Source: Gemmatimonadetes bacterium T265 (GTDB lineage: Bacteria; Gemmatimonadota; Gemmatimonadetes; Gemmatimonadales; Gemmatimonadaceae). Taken from it: 64,000 bases of DNA. Positions 42,282-51,060 of the stretch are shown one piece after another. The translations under genes were made by a program, and so were the position numbers. Below the pieces are notes generated by a model. The model made no database searches, was not told the origin of the DNA, and worked only from the letters and a program-made list of their open reading frames with translations. Each line of letters opens with the position of its first letter. Position 1 is the stretch's first letter. The DNA lies in NCBI GenBank assembly GCA_019973575.1, contig BPUI01000001.1, forward strand, positions 1 through 64,000, in the 5' to 3' direction.

Positions 42282-43774
42282 CGGCACGCACCCCACGCAC
42301 CGCGACGTCGCCCTGGTACGACGAAGGACTGCGCGCGGGTGCGGCGCTCGACGACGTGTCGTCGGTCCTCGTGGCCGGGCGCGACGGCGAGGCGGCGGCA
42401 TGGGTCGCGCTCGGCATCGCGCGGGCGCAGGCCGAGCGACGGCGCGTCGCGGTCGCGGACCTCATCGGCGACGCGCAGGCGCTCGCGCCGCTCGATACCG
42501 ACGCCGACGCGCCCGGGATCGCCGACAGCCTGACCTACGGCGTGTCGCTCAACAAGGTCGCGCGCGCCGTCGACGACGCCGGCCAACTGTTCGTGCTCCC
42601 GAGCGGGAGCGAACCGGTCGCCGTCGAGGCCATCTTCCGCAGCGATCGGTGGCGGCGGCTGGCGAGCGGGTTCCGCGAGGTCGGCGCGCTACTCGTCCTC
42701 GCGGCGCGTGCCGACACGCCCGGCGTCGACGCGCTCGCGGCGAGTGTCGACGGCGTGGTCGTCGCCGGCGACCTCGGCGGCGCGCTGCCGGACGCCGCGC
42801 CGCCGCTCGCGGTCGTCGCGGTGCCGCAGGCGGCCCGCCGCGGCCGACTCGGGCGCGCGCGCGCGACGTCCGACACCCCGGCGACGCCACTCGACGACGA
42901 ACGCCGCGGCGCGGCGACGCCCGCGATGGCCGCCGCGGCGCAGCCGTTCGCGCCGCGCGACGCGGGCACGCCGGCCGCCGGCGGCGCGGCGATGACGCTG
43001 CTCGAACCCGACGCCGACGTGCCAAGCGCGCGCGGCGGACCGCTCGCGACGCGGCGGAACCGAATGATCGCGTTCGGACTCGCGGGGCTCACGGCGGCGG
43101 CGGCGGCGTTCCTGTGGCTCGCGCCGCACCGGCTCGACACCGGGGCGCGTCGCTCCCCCGCCCCGCCGGCGGCGCGTCCGGCCCGCCCGATGGGGGCCGC
43201 GACCGTGCAGCGCGAGAGTACGCCGAGTCCCGCCGCCCGTCCGGCCGCGGCCCCCGACCCCGGGCCGCAGCGCCTAACGGTCACCAACCCCGCCGACTCC
43301 GCGGCGGCCGCGCTTTACGCCGTGTACGTCGTCGCGTCCAACACCCCGGACGGCGCGTCGGTCGACTGGCGCCTCGACCGCACGCCGCCGGTGCTCGCGC
43401 TCACGCCGGTGTTGCAGGACGGCGAGCCGTCGTACCGGCTGATCGTCGGCGCGTACCGGACGCGCGCCCAGGCCGACTCCCTCCTCCGCGACCTGCAGCG
43501 GCGCGGCGTGCTCGGCGAGGAGTCGGGGCGCGTCGTGCGCGCGCCGTACGCGCTCCTCGTCGAGCCGCACGTGCCCGCGGCCGAGGCGGCGCGGCGCGTC
43601 CAGGCGCTCGCGGCGCGCGGCGTGCCGACGTACCCCTTGTCGCGCGGCGACGGCACGGTCGCGCTCTACGCGGGCGCCTTCCAGACGGCCGACGAGGCCG
43701 CCTACCTCGCGCGTGCCGCGCGCGCGGCCGGGGTGCAGGCGACGCTCGTCTACCGCACCGGCGCGGCGCTCTGA
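42278..43774 (+). CDS. Transmembrane SPOR-domain protein with NTPase-like N-terminus
   Basis: A 498-residue protein in three parts. Residues 1-180 resemble the core of MinD/ParA-type or CpsD-type P-loop proteins in their strand order (VSSVLVAGRDGEAAAWVALG, RRVAVADLIGDAQALAPL, GQLFVLPSGSEPVAVEAIF, VGALLVLAARADTPG), but the ATP loop is not conserved (no GK[ST]), so it is probably a non-catalytic relative. A single membrane helix (MIAFGLAGLTAAAAAFLWLA) follows near residue 265. The last 160 residues hold two SPOR-like repeats (SYRLIVGAYRTRAQADSLLR, VALYAGAFQTADEAAYLARA). The TGATG junction with smc indicates translational coupling. Confidence 0.72.
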   Translation: MTARTPRTATSPWYDEGLRAGAALDDVSSVLVAGRDGEAAAWVALGIARAQAERRRVAVADLIGDAQALAPLDTDADAPGIADSLTYGVSLNKVARAVDDAGQLFVLPSGSEPVAVEAIFRSDRWRRLASGFREVGALLVLAARADTPGVDALAASVDGVVVAGDLGGALPDAAPPLAVVAVPQAARRGRLGRARATSDTPATPLDDERRGAATPAMAAAAQPFAPRDAGTPAAGGAAMTLLEPDADVPSARGGPLATRRNRMIAFGLAGLTAAAAAFLWLAPHRLDTGARRSPAPPAARPARPMGAATVQRESTPSPAARPAAAPDPGPQRLTVTNPADSAAAALYAVYVVASNTPDGASVDWRLDRTPPVLALTPVLQDGEPSYRLIVGAYRTRAQADSLLRDLQRRGVLGEESGRVVRAPYALLVEPHVPAAEAARRVQALAARGVPTYPLSRGDGTVALYAGAFQTADEAAYLARAARAAGVQATLVYRTGAAL

Positions 43775-46700
43775 TGCGCCTCACCAAGCTGGAGCTGCAC
43801 GGCTTCAAGTCGTTCGCGGACCACACGACGCTCCGCTTCGACGCCGGCGCCACCGCCGTCGTCGGGCCCAACGGCTGCGGCAAGTCGAACGTCAGCGACG
43901 CGATCCGGTGGGTGTTAGGCGAGCAGCGCGCGCGCATGCTCCGCGGCGGCGCGATGACGGAGGTCATCTTTCAGGGCTCGTCGGCGCGGCGGCCGGTGAA
44001 CGTGGCCGAGGTCTCGCTGCACTTCGACAACGCCGAGGGCGTGCTGCCCGTCCCCTTCCGCGAGGTCGTGATCACGCGGCGGCTCTCGCGCTCGGGGGAG
44101 AGCGACTACTTCCTCAACCGCGCGCCCTGCCGGCTGCGCGACGTGCAGGACCTCGTGCGCGGTACGGGGCTCGGCGCCGACAGCGGCGTCGTGATCGAGA
44201 GCAAGATGATCGACGCGCTCCTCTCCGACCGGCCCGACGACCGGCGCGAGCTGTTCGAGGAGGCGGCCGGCGTGGGGCTGTACCGCGACCGGCGGCGCTC
44301 GACCGAGCGGCGGCTCGACGAGACGGCGCAGGACCTCGCGCGCCTCGACGACCTCGTGAACGAGGTGGCGAGCCAGACGCGCGCCCTCGCGCGGCAGCGA
44401 AAGCGGGCCGAGCGCCACGCGGAACTGACCGCGCGCCGCTTCGCGCTGGAGCTGACGCTCGCCGCGCGCGAGATGCTCGGCTGGCGCGACGAGCTGCACG
44501 CGCTCGACGCGCGGCTCGCCGAGTTGCAGCTCCTGAACCCGCAGGCGGAGGCACGGCTGGCGGAGGCCGAACGGACGCGCGAGGTCACCGCGGGCACGCG
44601 GGCGGCGGCCGAGGCTGCGCGGCACGAGCTGTCGCGCATCGCGGGCGCGTCGCGCCAGGCCGTGCTCACGCTGCGCGGCGAGCTGGCCGTCGCGGACGAG
44701 CGGCAGCGCAGCGCGTCGTCGCGCCGCGCGCGGGCCGAGGAGGAGCGGCAGCAGGGGCGGGCCGCGGGCGAGCGCACCGCCGCCGAACGCGCCCAGGCGA
44801 CCGCCGAGCGGGCCGCCGGCGAGCGCGCCGTCGCGGACGCGGCCGAGGCGTTAGGCGAGCGCGTCGCGGTCGAAGACGAGACGCGGCGCGTGGTCGCGGG
44901 GACGCGGCAGCGGGCCGACCAGTCCGAGCGGCAGGCGCGCGAGCTGCGCGAGCAGGCGCGCCGGCTCGAGATCGACCGGGACGCCGCCACGCGCGAGCAG
45001 CAGGAGACCGCGGGCCGCCTCGCGTCGCTCGACCGCGACCTGTCGGCCGCACGCGAGCGCCTCGCCGTCGTCCGCCGCGACGCGGAGCACGCGGGCGCGG
45101 CGGTCGCGCTCGCGCGCGAGGCGGCGCTCGTCGCGCAGGGCGCGCTCGACGAGGCGCGGGCGGCGGTCCGCGCGGCGCGGGAGGCGGAGGCCGGTGCGCG
45201 GGCCGAGCTCGCGCGGGCCGACCAGGAGCACACGACGTTAGGCGGGCGGGCGCACGCGCTCGAGGCGCTGGAGCGCGACCGCGTCGGGCTCGCCCCGGCC
45301 GCGGCGCGGCTGCTGAAGGAGCGGGCGCGCTTCGGCGACGGCGCGGTGCTCGGGCCGCTCTCCGACTTCCTCGACGCCGACGCGGGCGCGGCCGCCGAGG
45401 TCGAGCGTTTCCTCGGCGCGAGCCTCTACGCGGTCGTCGTGCGCGACCGTGCCGCGGCGGACGCGGTGCGCGCGTGGCACGCGACGGCCAACCCCGGTCC
45501 CCTGCTCCTCCTGCCCGCCGACGCGGCCGGCGCGCGGACCACCGACGCGGGCGGTCTCGCGGCGCGGGTGCGGGCGACGGGTAACGCGGCCGGCTGGGCG
45601 CGCGCGCTGCTCGGTGGCGTCGAGGCGTTGGACGCGGGCGCGTTCGCGGACGCGCGCGGCGCCGTGCTGCTCCCGGGCGTCGCGGCGGGCCCCGGGACGC
45701 TCCGGCGCCGCGCCGAGCTGGCCGAGCTCCGCGCGCAGCTCGACGCGCTCGACGCCGTGCGGGCCGCGGCGCGCGCGGCGCTCGACACGGCCCGCGCCGG
45801 CGTGGCCGCGGCCGAGCGCGAGCAGGCGGTGGGCACGGAGACGCTGACCGTGGCGCAGCAGGAGGCGCGCCGCGCGGACGACGTCGCCGCCGACCTCGCG
45901 CGCCGCGAGCAGCGCGCCGAGCGCGAGCTGGCCGACGCCGAGCACCTCGTCGGCCGGCTCGGCGCGCGGGCGGCTGAGTTGGGCACGCGGGCGACGCAGC
46001 TGACCGAGCGCGCCGCGGTCGCGGCCGCGCAGGCCGCCGAGCGCGACGCCGACGCCCGCGACGCGCGCGCGGCGTTGACCGAGGCCGAGCACGCGCTCGA
46101 GGCGGCGCGCGAGGAGCGCACGGTGTGGCAGGTCGAGCAGGCCCAGGCGCAGGCGCGGTTGCAGAGCGCGGCCGACCGCGAACGCCGCCTCTCGCGCGAC
46201 GCGGAGCAGGCCGCCGCGCGAGTGGAGCAGATCACGCGCGAGCTCCTCTCGCTCGACTCGGCGGACGAGGCGCTCGCCGGGCGCGCGGCCGAGTGGCGCA
46301 TCGCGCTCGAGGCGCGCGAGGCGGAGTTGGGCGACGCGGAGTCGCGCCTGGCCGAAGCCGAGGACGCGCTCGCCGCGGCGACGCACGCGCTCGCCGACGC
46401 AACCGAGGCGCTGGACGCGCTCCGCCGCGGGAACGCGCGGCTCGCCGACGAGACGCACGCCGCGGCGCTGCGGCACACGCAGCTCGCGGGGCGGCGCGAC
46501 GCGCTGCGGAGCCGGCTCGAAGCCGAGTGGCGGCGCCCGCTCGACGAACTGCTCGAGCGGCACGAGCCCGCGGAGGGCGAGCCGGAAGCGCTCGCCCTCG
46601 AGCTCGCCGACGTGCGCGCGCAGCTGGAGCAGTTAGGCGTCGTGAACCCGCTCGCGGTCGAGGAGCACGACGAGGAGGTGCGGCGGCTCGACTTCCTCAC

Positions 46701-47301
46701 CGGACAGCGGGCCGACCTGCAGCAGGCGCGCGCGTCGCTCCAGCAGGCGATTCGAGAGATCGACGCGACGGCGCGCGAGCTGTTCCTCGCGACGTTCGCG
46801 CAGACGCGCGAGAACTTCCGGCAGATCTTCCAGACGCTGTTCGGCGGCGGCGAGTGCGACCTGCGGCTCGAGGACCCGGCGCGCCCGCTGGACTGCGACA
46901 TCGAGGTGCACGCGAGCCCGCGCGGCAAGAAGACGCAGCGCATCCACCTGCTCTCGAGCGGCGAGCGCGCGCTCGTCGCGCTGTCGCTGCTGTTCGGCAT
47001 CTTCCTCACGAAGCCGAGCCCGTTCTGCCTCCTCGACGAGGTCGACGCGCCGCTCGACGACCAGAACGTGGGGCGGTTCGTGCGGATGCTCAACCAGTTG
47101 AAGCGGAACACGCAGTTCATCGTGATCACGCACAACCCGCGCACGACGACCGAGGCGGCCGACGCGGTGTACGGCGTGACGATGCAGGAGCCGGGCGTGA
47201 GTTCGGTGGTCAGCGTGCGGCTGCGCGGCGGGCCGGCGGTGGACGCGGACGGGGACGGCGCGGCCGCCGGCTCGCGCGCGCTGGCGCTCGCGGGGGACTA
47301 A
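43774..47301 (+). CDS. smc: Chromosome segregation protein SMC
   Basis: An 1,175-residue SMC ATPase, the usual length, which organises and helps segregate the chromosome together with ScpA/ScpB. It starts MRLTKLELHGFKSFADHTTL with Walker A GPNGCGKSN at residues 31-39. Coiled-coil arms flank a hinge at about residues 510-640 (GPLSDFLDADAGAAAEVERF, LGASLYAVVV). The C-terminal head shows the signature LLSSGERALVALSLLF near residue 1060 and Walker B PFCLLDEVDAPLDDQN near 1085. The ATG is inside the preceding stop. The coding sequence is unusually rich in Arg, Ala and Glu, and contains five CGTTAGGC-type words. Confidence 0.97.
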   Translation: MRLTKLELHGFKSFADHTTLRFDAGATAVVGPNGCGKSNVSDAIRWVLGEQRARMLRGGAMTEVIFQGSSARRPVNVAEVSLHFDNAEGVLPVPFREVVITRRLSRSGESDYFLNRAPCRLRDVQDLVRGTGLGADSGVVIESKMIDALLSDRPDDRRELFEEAAGVGLYRDRRRSTERRLDETAQDLARLDDLVNEVASQTRALARQRKRAERHAELTARRFALELTLAAREMLGWRDELHALDARLAELQLLNPQAEARLAEAERTREVTAGTRAAAEAARHELSRIAGASRQAVLTLRGELAVADERQRSASSRRARAEEERQQGRAAGERTAAERAQATAERAAGERAVADAAEALGERVAVEDETRRVVAGTRQRADQSERQARELREQARRLEIDRDAATREQQETAGRLASLDRDLSAARERLAVVRRDAEHAGAAVALAREAALVAQGALDEARAAVRAAREAEAGARAELARADQEHTTLGGRAHALEALERDRVGLAPAAARLLKERARFGDGAVLGPLSDFLDADAGAAAEVERFLGASLYAVVVRDRAAADAVRAWHATANPGPLLLLPADAAGARTTDAGGLAARVRATGNAAGWARALLGGVEALDAGAFADARGAVLLPGVAAGPGTLRRRAELAELRAQLDALDAVRAAARAALDTARAGVAAAEREQAVGTETLTVAQQEARRADDVAADLARREQRAERELADAEHLVGRLGARAAELGTRATQLTERAAVAAAQAAERDADARDARAALTEAEHALEAAREERTVWQVEQAQAQARLQSAADRERRLSRDAEQAAARVEQITRELLSLDSADEALAGRAAEWRIALEAREAELGDAESRLAEAEDALAAATHALADATEALDALRRGNARLADETHAAALRHTQLAGRRDALRSRLEAEWRRPLDELLERHEPAEGEPEALALELADVRAQLEQLGVVNPLAVEEHDEEVRRLDFLTGQRADLQQARASLQQAIREIDATARELFLATFAQTRENFRQIFQTLFGGGECDLRLEDPARPLDCDIEVHASPRGKKTQRIHLLSSGERALVALSLLFGIFLTKPSPFCLLDEVDAPLDDQNVGRFVRMLNQLKRNTQFIVITHNPRTTTEAADAVYGVTMQEPGVSSVVSVRLRGGPAVDADGDGAAAGSRALALAGD

Positions 47302-47303
47302 CG

Positions 47304-48119
47304 ATGGCGGCCCCGGCGGCGGTCCGCCTCACGACAGTCGGCACCGGGACCGTGCCGCCGTCGGCGACGCGCGTGAACCCCGGCCACCTCGTCGAGGCCG
47401 GCCCCGTCCGGCTGCTCATGGACTGCGGGAGCGGGGTCGTGCACCGGCTCGCGACGTTAGGCATCGACTGGGGCGGGATCACGCACCTCGCGGTCACGCA
47501 CTTCGACCAGGACCACACGAGCGACATCGCCGCGCTGTTCGTCGCCTGGCGCTACGGGCAGCTCCCGCCCCGCTCGGCGCCGGTCACGGTGCTCGGCCCG
47601 TCGGGGACGCGCGGGCTGTTCGAGCGGCTCGCGGCGGCGCTCTGGTCGAGTCTGCTCGCGCCCGGATTTCCCGTCGAGGTCGTCGAGCTCGCGCCGGGCG
47701 CGGCGCACGCGCTCGCCGACGGCGTCGTGCTCTCGACGCGCGACGTGCGCCACGAGCCCGAGAGCCTCGCGTACGCCGTCGAGCACGCGGGGCGGCGGGT
47801 CGTCTACACCGGCGACACCGCGCCCGACCCGACGTTAGGCGCGTGGGCGCGGGGCGCGGCCGGCTGCGACGTGCTGCTCACCGAGTGCTCGCTCCCGGCC
47901 TCGATGGCGGTGCCGTCGCACCTCACGCCGGAGAGCGTCGCGGAGCTCGCCGCAGCCGCGGACCCGGGGCTGCTCGTGCTCGCGCACCTGTACCCGCCGG
48001 TCGAGGCGCTCGACCTCCCGGCGCTCGTCGGCGCGCGATGGCGGGGGCCGGTCGTCGTCGCCTACGACGGGTGGTCGGTGGAGTTGCCGGGGCGGTACGA
48101 GTCGCCCGAACGACGGTAG
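47304..48119 (+). CDS. Metallo-beta-lactamase fold hydrolase (RNase Z-like)
   Basis: A 271-residue MBL-fold protein of the RNase Z/ElaC-like branch. The first strands (VRLTTVGTGTVPPSATRVNP) and LLMDCGSGVVHRL match that group. The zinc motif reads THFDQDHTSD, where the second histidine of the usual HxHxDH is aspartate. Downstream ligands are in VVYTGDTAPDP (Asp) and LTECSLP, with SHLTPESVAE and LVLAHLYPP supplying histidines. Its real substrate may be a small ester or phosphodiester rather than pre-tRNA. It follows smc with only two bases between stop and start. Confidence 0.85.
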   Translation: MAAPAAVRLTTVGTGTVPPSATRVNPGHLVEAGPVRLLMDCGSGVVHRLATLGIDWGGITHLAVTHFDQDHTSDIAALFVAWRYGQLPPRSAPVTVLGPSGTRGLFERLAAALWSSLLAPGFPVEVVELAPGAAHALADGVVLSTRDVRHEPESLAYAVEHAGRRVVYTGDTAPDPTLGAWARGAAGCDVLLTECSLPASMAVPSHLTPESVAELAAAADPGLLVLAHLYPPVEALDLPALVGARWRGPVVVAYDGWSVELPGRYESPERR

Positions 48120-48161
48120 CACCGGGCCTCGGGTCCGACGTAAGCTGTCGGGGCGTAAGGT

Positions 48162-48288
48162 GTCGTCCTGAGCGCAGCAAACGATCTTGCGTGCGGACCG
48201 CGGAGCGGTGTCCGTGCGCGAGGCCGCACCCGCGGCAGACAGCGCTCCTCGCAATGCGGAGAAGATCCTTCGCCGCGCTCAGGATGAC
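48162..48288. repeat. REP-like interspersed palindromic element
   Basis: Two 27-base arms in inverted orientation (48162-48188 and 48262-48288) match at 23 of 27 positions; each has the form GTCATCCTGAGCGC..GC (complement GC..GCGCTCAGGATGAC) next to an AAGGATCTT-like end. This sequence type resembles the intergenic repeats seen in many GC-rich bacterial genomes. The 73 bases between the arms are GC-rich with CGCGGAGCGG-type pieces. It lies between the MBL gene and the DAHP synthase gene. Confidence 0.6.
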
Positions 48289-48357
48289 GTACGAGATGGC
48301 CCGGATCGCCTCGTCGTGTGGTCCGCCCGAGTCCAGGTTCACCCACCAGGAGTTCCC

Positions 48358-49404
48358 ATGCTGGTAGTCATGCAGTCCGACGCGACGCCCGCCCAGATCG
48401 ACGACGTGTGCGAGGCGATCCGCGCGATGGGCTTCGAGCCGCGCCCGATGCCGGGCGCACAACGCACCGCGGTCGGACTGGTCGGGAACGACGGGCAGGT
48501 CGACGGCTCGCACATCTCGGGGATGGGCGGCGTCGCGCAGGTGCTCTACGTGTCGAAGCCGTACAAGCAGGTGTCGCGCGAGTGGAAGCCGGAGAGCTCG
48601 GTGATCGAGATCGCGCCCGGCGTGCGCTTCGGCGCGGGCGAGGTGCCAGTGATCGCCGGGCCCTGCTCGGTCGAGAACGAGCGGCAGATCATCGCCTCCG
48701 CGCAGGCCGTACGCGACGCGGGGGCGGTCGCGCTGCGCGGCGGCGCGTTCAAGCCGCGCTCGTCGCCGTACTCCTTCCAGGGACTCGGACTCGAAGGGCT
48801 CCGCCTGCTCGCGAAGGCGCGAGAGGAAACCGGGCTCGCGATCGTCACCGAGGCACTCGACGAGGAGGGCGCACGCCTCGTCGTGGAGTACGCCGACGTC
48901 GTGCAGATCGGCGCGCGCAACATGCAGAACTTCTCGCTCCTGCGCACGATCGGGCGGCTGGGCAAGCCGGTGCTGCTGAAGCGCGGCATGGCCGCGACGA
49001 TCCAGGAGTTGCTGCTCGCCGCGGAGTACGTGCTCGCCGCCGGCAACCCGAACGTGATCCTCTGCGAGCGCGGCGTCCGCGGCTTCGACCCGGCGACGCG
49101 CAACATCTTCGACGTGAGCGCGGTGCCACTCGTGCACAAGCTGTCGCACCTGCCGGTCGTCGCCGACCCGAGCCACGGCGTGGGCGTGCGCGAGTACGTC
49201 CCCGCGATGGCGCGTGCGGCGGTCGCGGCCGGCGCCGACGGACTCATCATCGAGGTCCACCCCACGCCAGACCGCGCGCTGTCGGACGGCGCGCAGTCGC
49301 TCTACCCGGAGCAGTTCGCGAAGCTCATGCGCGAGGTCGACGCGATCGCGCGGGCGATCGGGCGGGAGCTCGCCGCGCCCGCGGTGGCGGCCGGCGCGCG
49401 GTAG
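48358..49404 (+). CDS. aroF: 3-deoxy-7-phosphoheptulonate synthase (type I beta with regulatory N-domain)
   Basis: A 348-residue DAHP synthase that condenses phosphoenolpyruvate and erythrose 4-phosphate, the first step to aromatic amino acids. The N-terminal ferredoxin-like domain ([20 protein letters not shown], residues 1-70) is the regulatory part seen in Thermotoga-type enzymes. The barrel shows [70 protein letters not shown] and [14 protein letters not shown]. The start is the ATG at 48358. It stands alone downstream of the REP-like element. Confidence 0.94.
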   Translation: MLVVMQSDATPAQIDDVCEAIRAMGFEPRPMPGAQRTAVGLVGNDGQVDGSHISGMGGVAQVLYVSKPYKQVSREWKPESSVIEIAPGVRFGAGEVPVIAGPCSVENERQIIASAQAVRDAGAVALRGGAFKPRSSPYSFQGLGLEGLRLLAKAREETGLAIVTEALDEEGARLVVEYADVVQIGARNMQNFSLLRTIGRLGKPVLLKRGMAATIQELLLAAEYVLAAGNPNVILCERGVRGFDPATRNIFDVSAVPLVHKLSHLPVVADPSHGVGVREYVPAMARAAVAAGADGLIIEVHPTPDRALSDGAQSLYPEQFAKLMREVDAIARAIGRELAAPAVAAGAR

Positions 49405-49467
49405 GCCGCCCTGTCAGCCGCCCCGTATAGCCGGAACGGCGCGGGCCGCCGCGGGGTACCATCGCGC

Positions 49468-50160
49468 ATGACTACGGCATCCCGCTTCACCCTCGCCGGC
49501 GCGGTCGCCCTCGCGACCGGCCTAACGGCGCGCCCGGCGACCGCGCAGGACCCCGCGTCGGCGGCGATCGACCGGGCGGCGCAGGCGTTCCGCGCCGCGC
49601 GCACGATCCACGCGACCTTCGAACAGACGCTCACCAACCCGGCGACCGGGACCGCGAACACGACCTCGGGCGACCTCGCCTTCGCGCAGCCCAACCGCGT
49701 CGCGCTCAGGTTCAACAACGCGGGCGGCGACCGCGTCGTCGTCGACGGGCGGACGGCGTGGGTGTACCTGCCGAGTGCGGTCCCGGGCCAGGTGATGAAG
49801 CTCCCGGCGCGCGGCAGCGGGATCGCCGGCGTGGAGAGCGTGAGCGAGCTGCTCGCCTCGCCGCGCTCCAAGTACGCCGTCGCCGACGGCGGCGCGGCGA
49901 CGGTCGGTGGGCGCACGACGCGCGTCGTCGTGCTCACGCCGAAGAGCGACGGGCAGCCGGTCACGAAGGCGCGCGTCTGGGTCGACGACCAGGACGGCGC
50001 GGTGCGGCAGTTGGAGCTGACGGACGCGAACGGGCTCGTGCGCTCGCTGCGCATGACGACGTGGGCGCCGAACGCGAAGCTCGCGCCGTCGACGTTCACG
50101 TTTGAGGTGCCGAACGGCGTGCGCGTGGTGGACCGCGCGGCCGCGACGAGCGGGCGCTGA
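49468..50160 (+). CDS. lolA: LolA-type outer membrane lipoprotein carrier
   Basis: A 230-residue periplasmic protein. The signal peptide (RFTLAGAVALATGLTARPAT, cleaved near TAQD) precedes a half-barrel: FRAARTIHATFEQTLTNPAT, SGDLAFAQPNRVALRFNNAG, DRVVVDGRTAWVYLPSAVPG and KARVWVDDQDGAVRQLELTD. This fits LolA, which carries lipoproteins from LolCDE to the outer membrane. The presence of several lipoprotein genes and a LolA confirms a diderm envelope. It is convergent with the DUF2520 gene. Confidence 0.85.
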   Translation: MTTASRFTLAGAVALATGLTARPATAQDPASAAIDRAAQAFRAARTIHATFEQTLTNPATGTANTTSGDLAFAQPNRVALRFNNAGGDRVVVDGRTAWVYLPSAVPGQVMKLPARGSGIAGVESVSELLASPRSKYAVADGGAATVGGRTTRVVVLTPKSDGQPVTKARVWVDDQDGAVRQLELTDANGLVRSLRMTTWAPNAKLAPSTFTFEVPNGVRVVDRAAATSGR

Positions 50161-50194
50161 GCGAGCGCTGCGGCGCTCCGGCGACGCGGCGTAT

Positions 50195-51037
50195 TCAGCC
50201 CAGCAACGCCGCGATCGCGTCCAGATCGGCCGCGGCCGCGCGGCGTCCGTCGCGCGCGAGGTCCACGCTCGCACGCGTGAGCGCCCGGTAGAGGGCGCTC
50301 GCATCGCCGTCGTGCTCGAGGGCGGCGAGGTGACGCGCGACGGTCGCCGCGTCGCCGCGCGCGACCGGTCCGGTGAGCGCGGCGCCCGCGTCGCGCGACG
50401 CGGCGAGGTTCGCGACGGCGGACGCCATCAGGTGGCGCACGGCGCCGCGCGCGCCTGCCGCGTCGACGCCCGACGCCTCGAAGAGCCGTTCCGCCACGGC
50501 CGCGAGGACGATGGGGAAGTTGGACGCGAACACGGCGGCGGCGTGGTAGGCCGCGCGCGCCTCGGGCGCGTCCGGGATCGGGAGCGGCCGCGCGCCGACG
50601 CGCCGCGCGAGCGACTCGGCCGCGGCCACCGCATCCGCGTCCCCGCCGACGCCGACCCACGCGCCGCGGAACCGCTCCGCGCCTAACGCGGGGTCGGCCA
50701 GCGGGACGAGCGGGTGAAAGGTGCCGACGCCGGCGCGGCGCGCGCGGACCAGGTCGTCCGGCGCGCCCGGTGCGCGCGCGCCGCTCATCTGCAGGACCAC
50801 CGCCCCGGGCGCGAGCGTCTCGTCGGCGACGGCTCGGAGCACGGCGTCGATGGCCGCGTCGGGCGTCGCGACCACGACGACGTCCGCGGCGCCGAGTGCG
50901 GGCGGGAACGGGCGTTCGCGCCCGTGCACGCCGAGCACCGGCGTACCCGCCGCCGCGAGCGCGGCCGCGAACGATCGCCCCGCGCGCCCCGAGCCGATGA
51001 CGAAGACGCGCGGCGCGCCCGGGCCGTCGTCAGTCAT
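50195..51037 (-). CDS. Rossmann-fold DUF2520 dehydrogenase-like protein
   Basis: A 280-residue protein with an N-terminal Rossmann fold (RVFVIGSGRAGRSFAAALAA, VVVVATPDAAIDAVLRAVAD) and an all-helical C-terminal domain (YHAAAVFASNFPIVLAAVAE), the two-domain layout of DUF2520 proteins. GTFHPLVPLADP is the conserved inter-domain segment. It probably binds NAD(P) and acts as an oxidoreductase of the ketopantoate/prephenate dehydrogenase type, but the substrate is unknown. It is the last gene of the prfA operon, 23 bases after ctpA. Confidence 0.8.
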   Translation of the reverse strand: MTDDGPGAPRVFVIGSGRAGRSFAAALAAAGTPVLGVHGRERPFPPALGAADVVVVATPDAAIDAVLRAVADETLAPGAVVLQMSGARAPGAPDDLVRARRAGVGTFHPLVPLADPALGAERFRGAWVGVGGDADAVAAAESLARRVGARPLPIPDAPEARAAYHAAAVFASNFPIVLAAVAERLFEASGVDAAGARGAVRHLMASAVANLAASRDAGAALTGPVARGDAATVARHLAALEHDGDASALYRALTRASVDLARDGRRAAAADLDAIAALLG

Positions 51038-51060
51038 CGCGGCCCGGCGCGGGCGTCCGG

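Noticed and set aside
45238-47144. Long open frames on the minus strand inside smc
   Set aside because: They mirror the codon-position GC of smc and contain only low-complexity Arg/Ser/Ala sequence.
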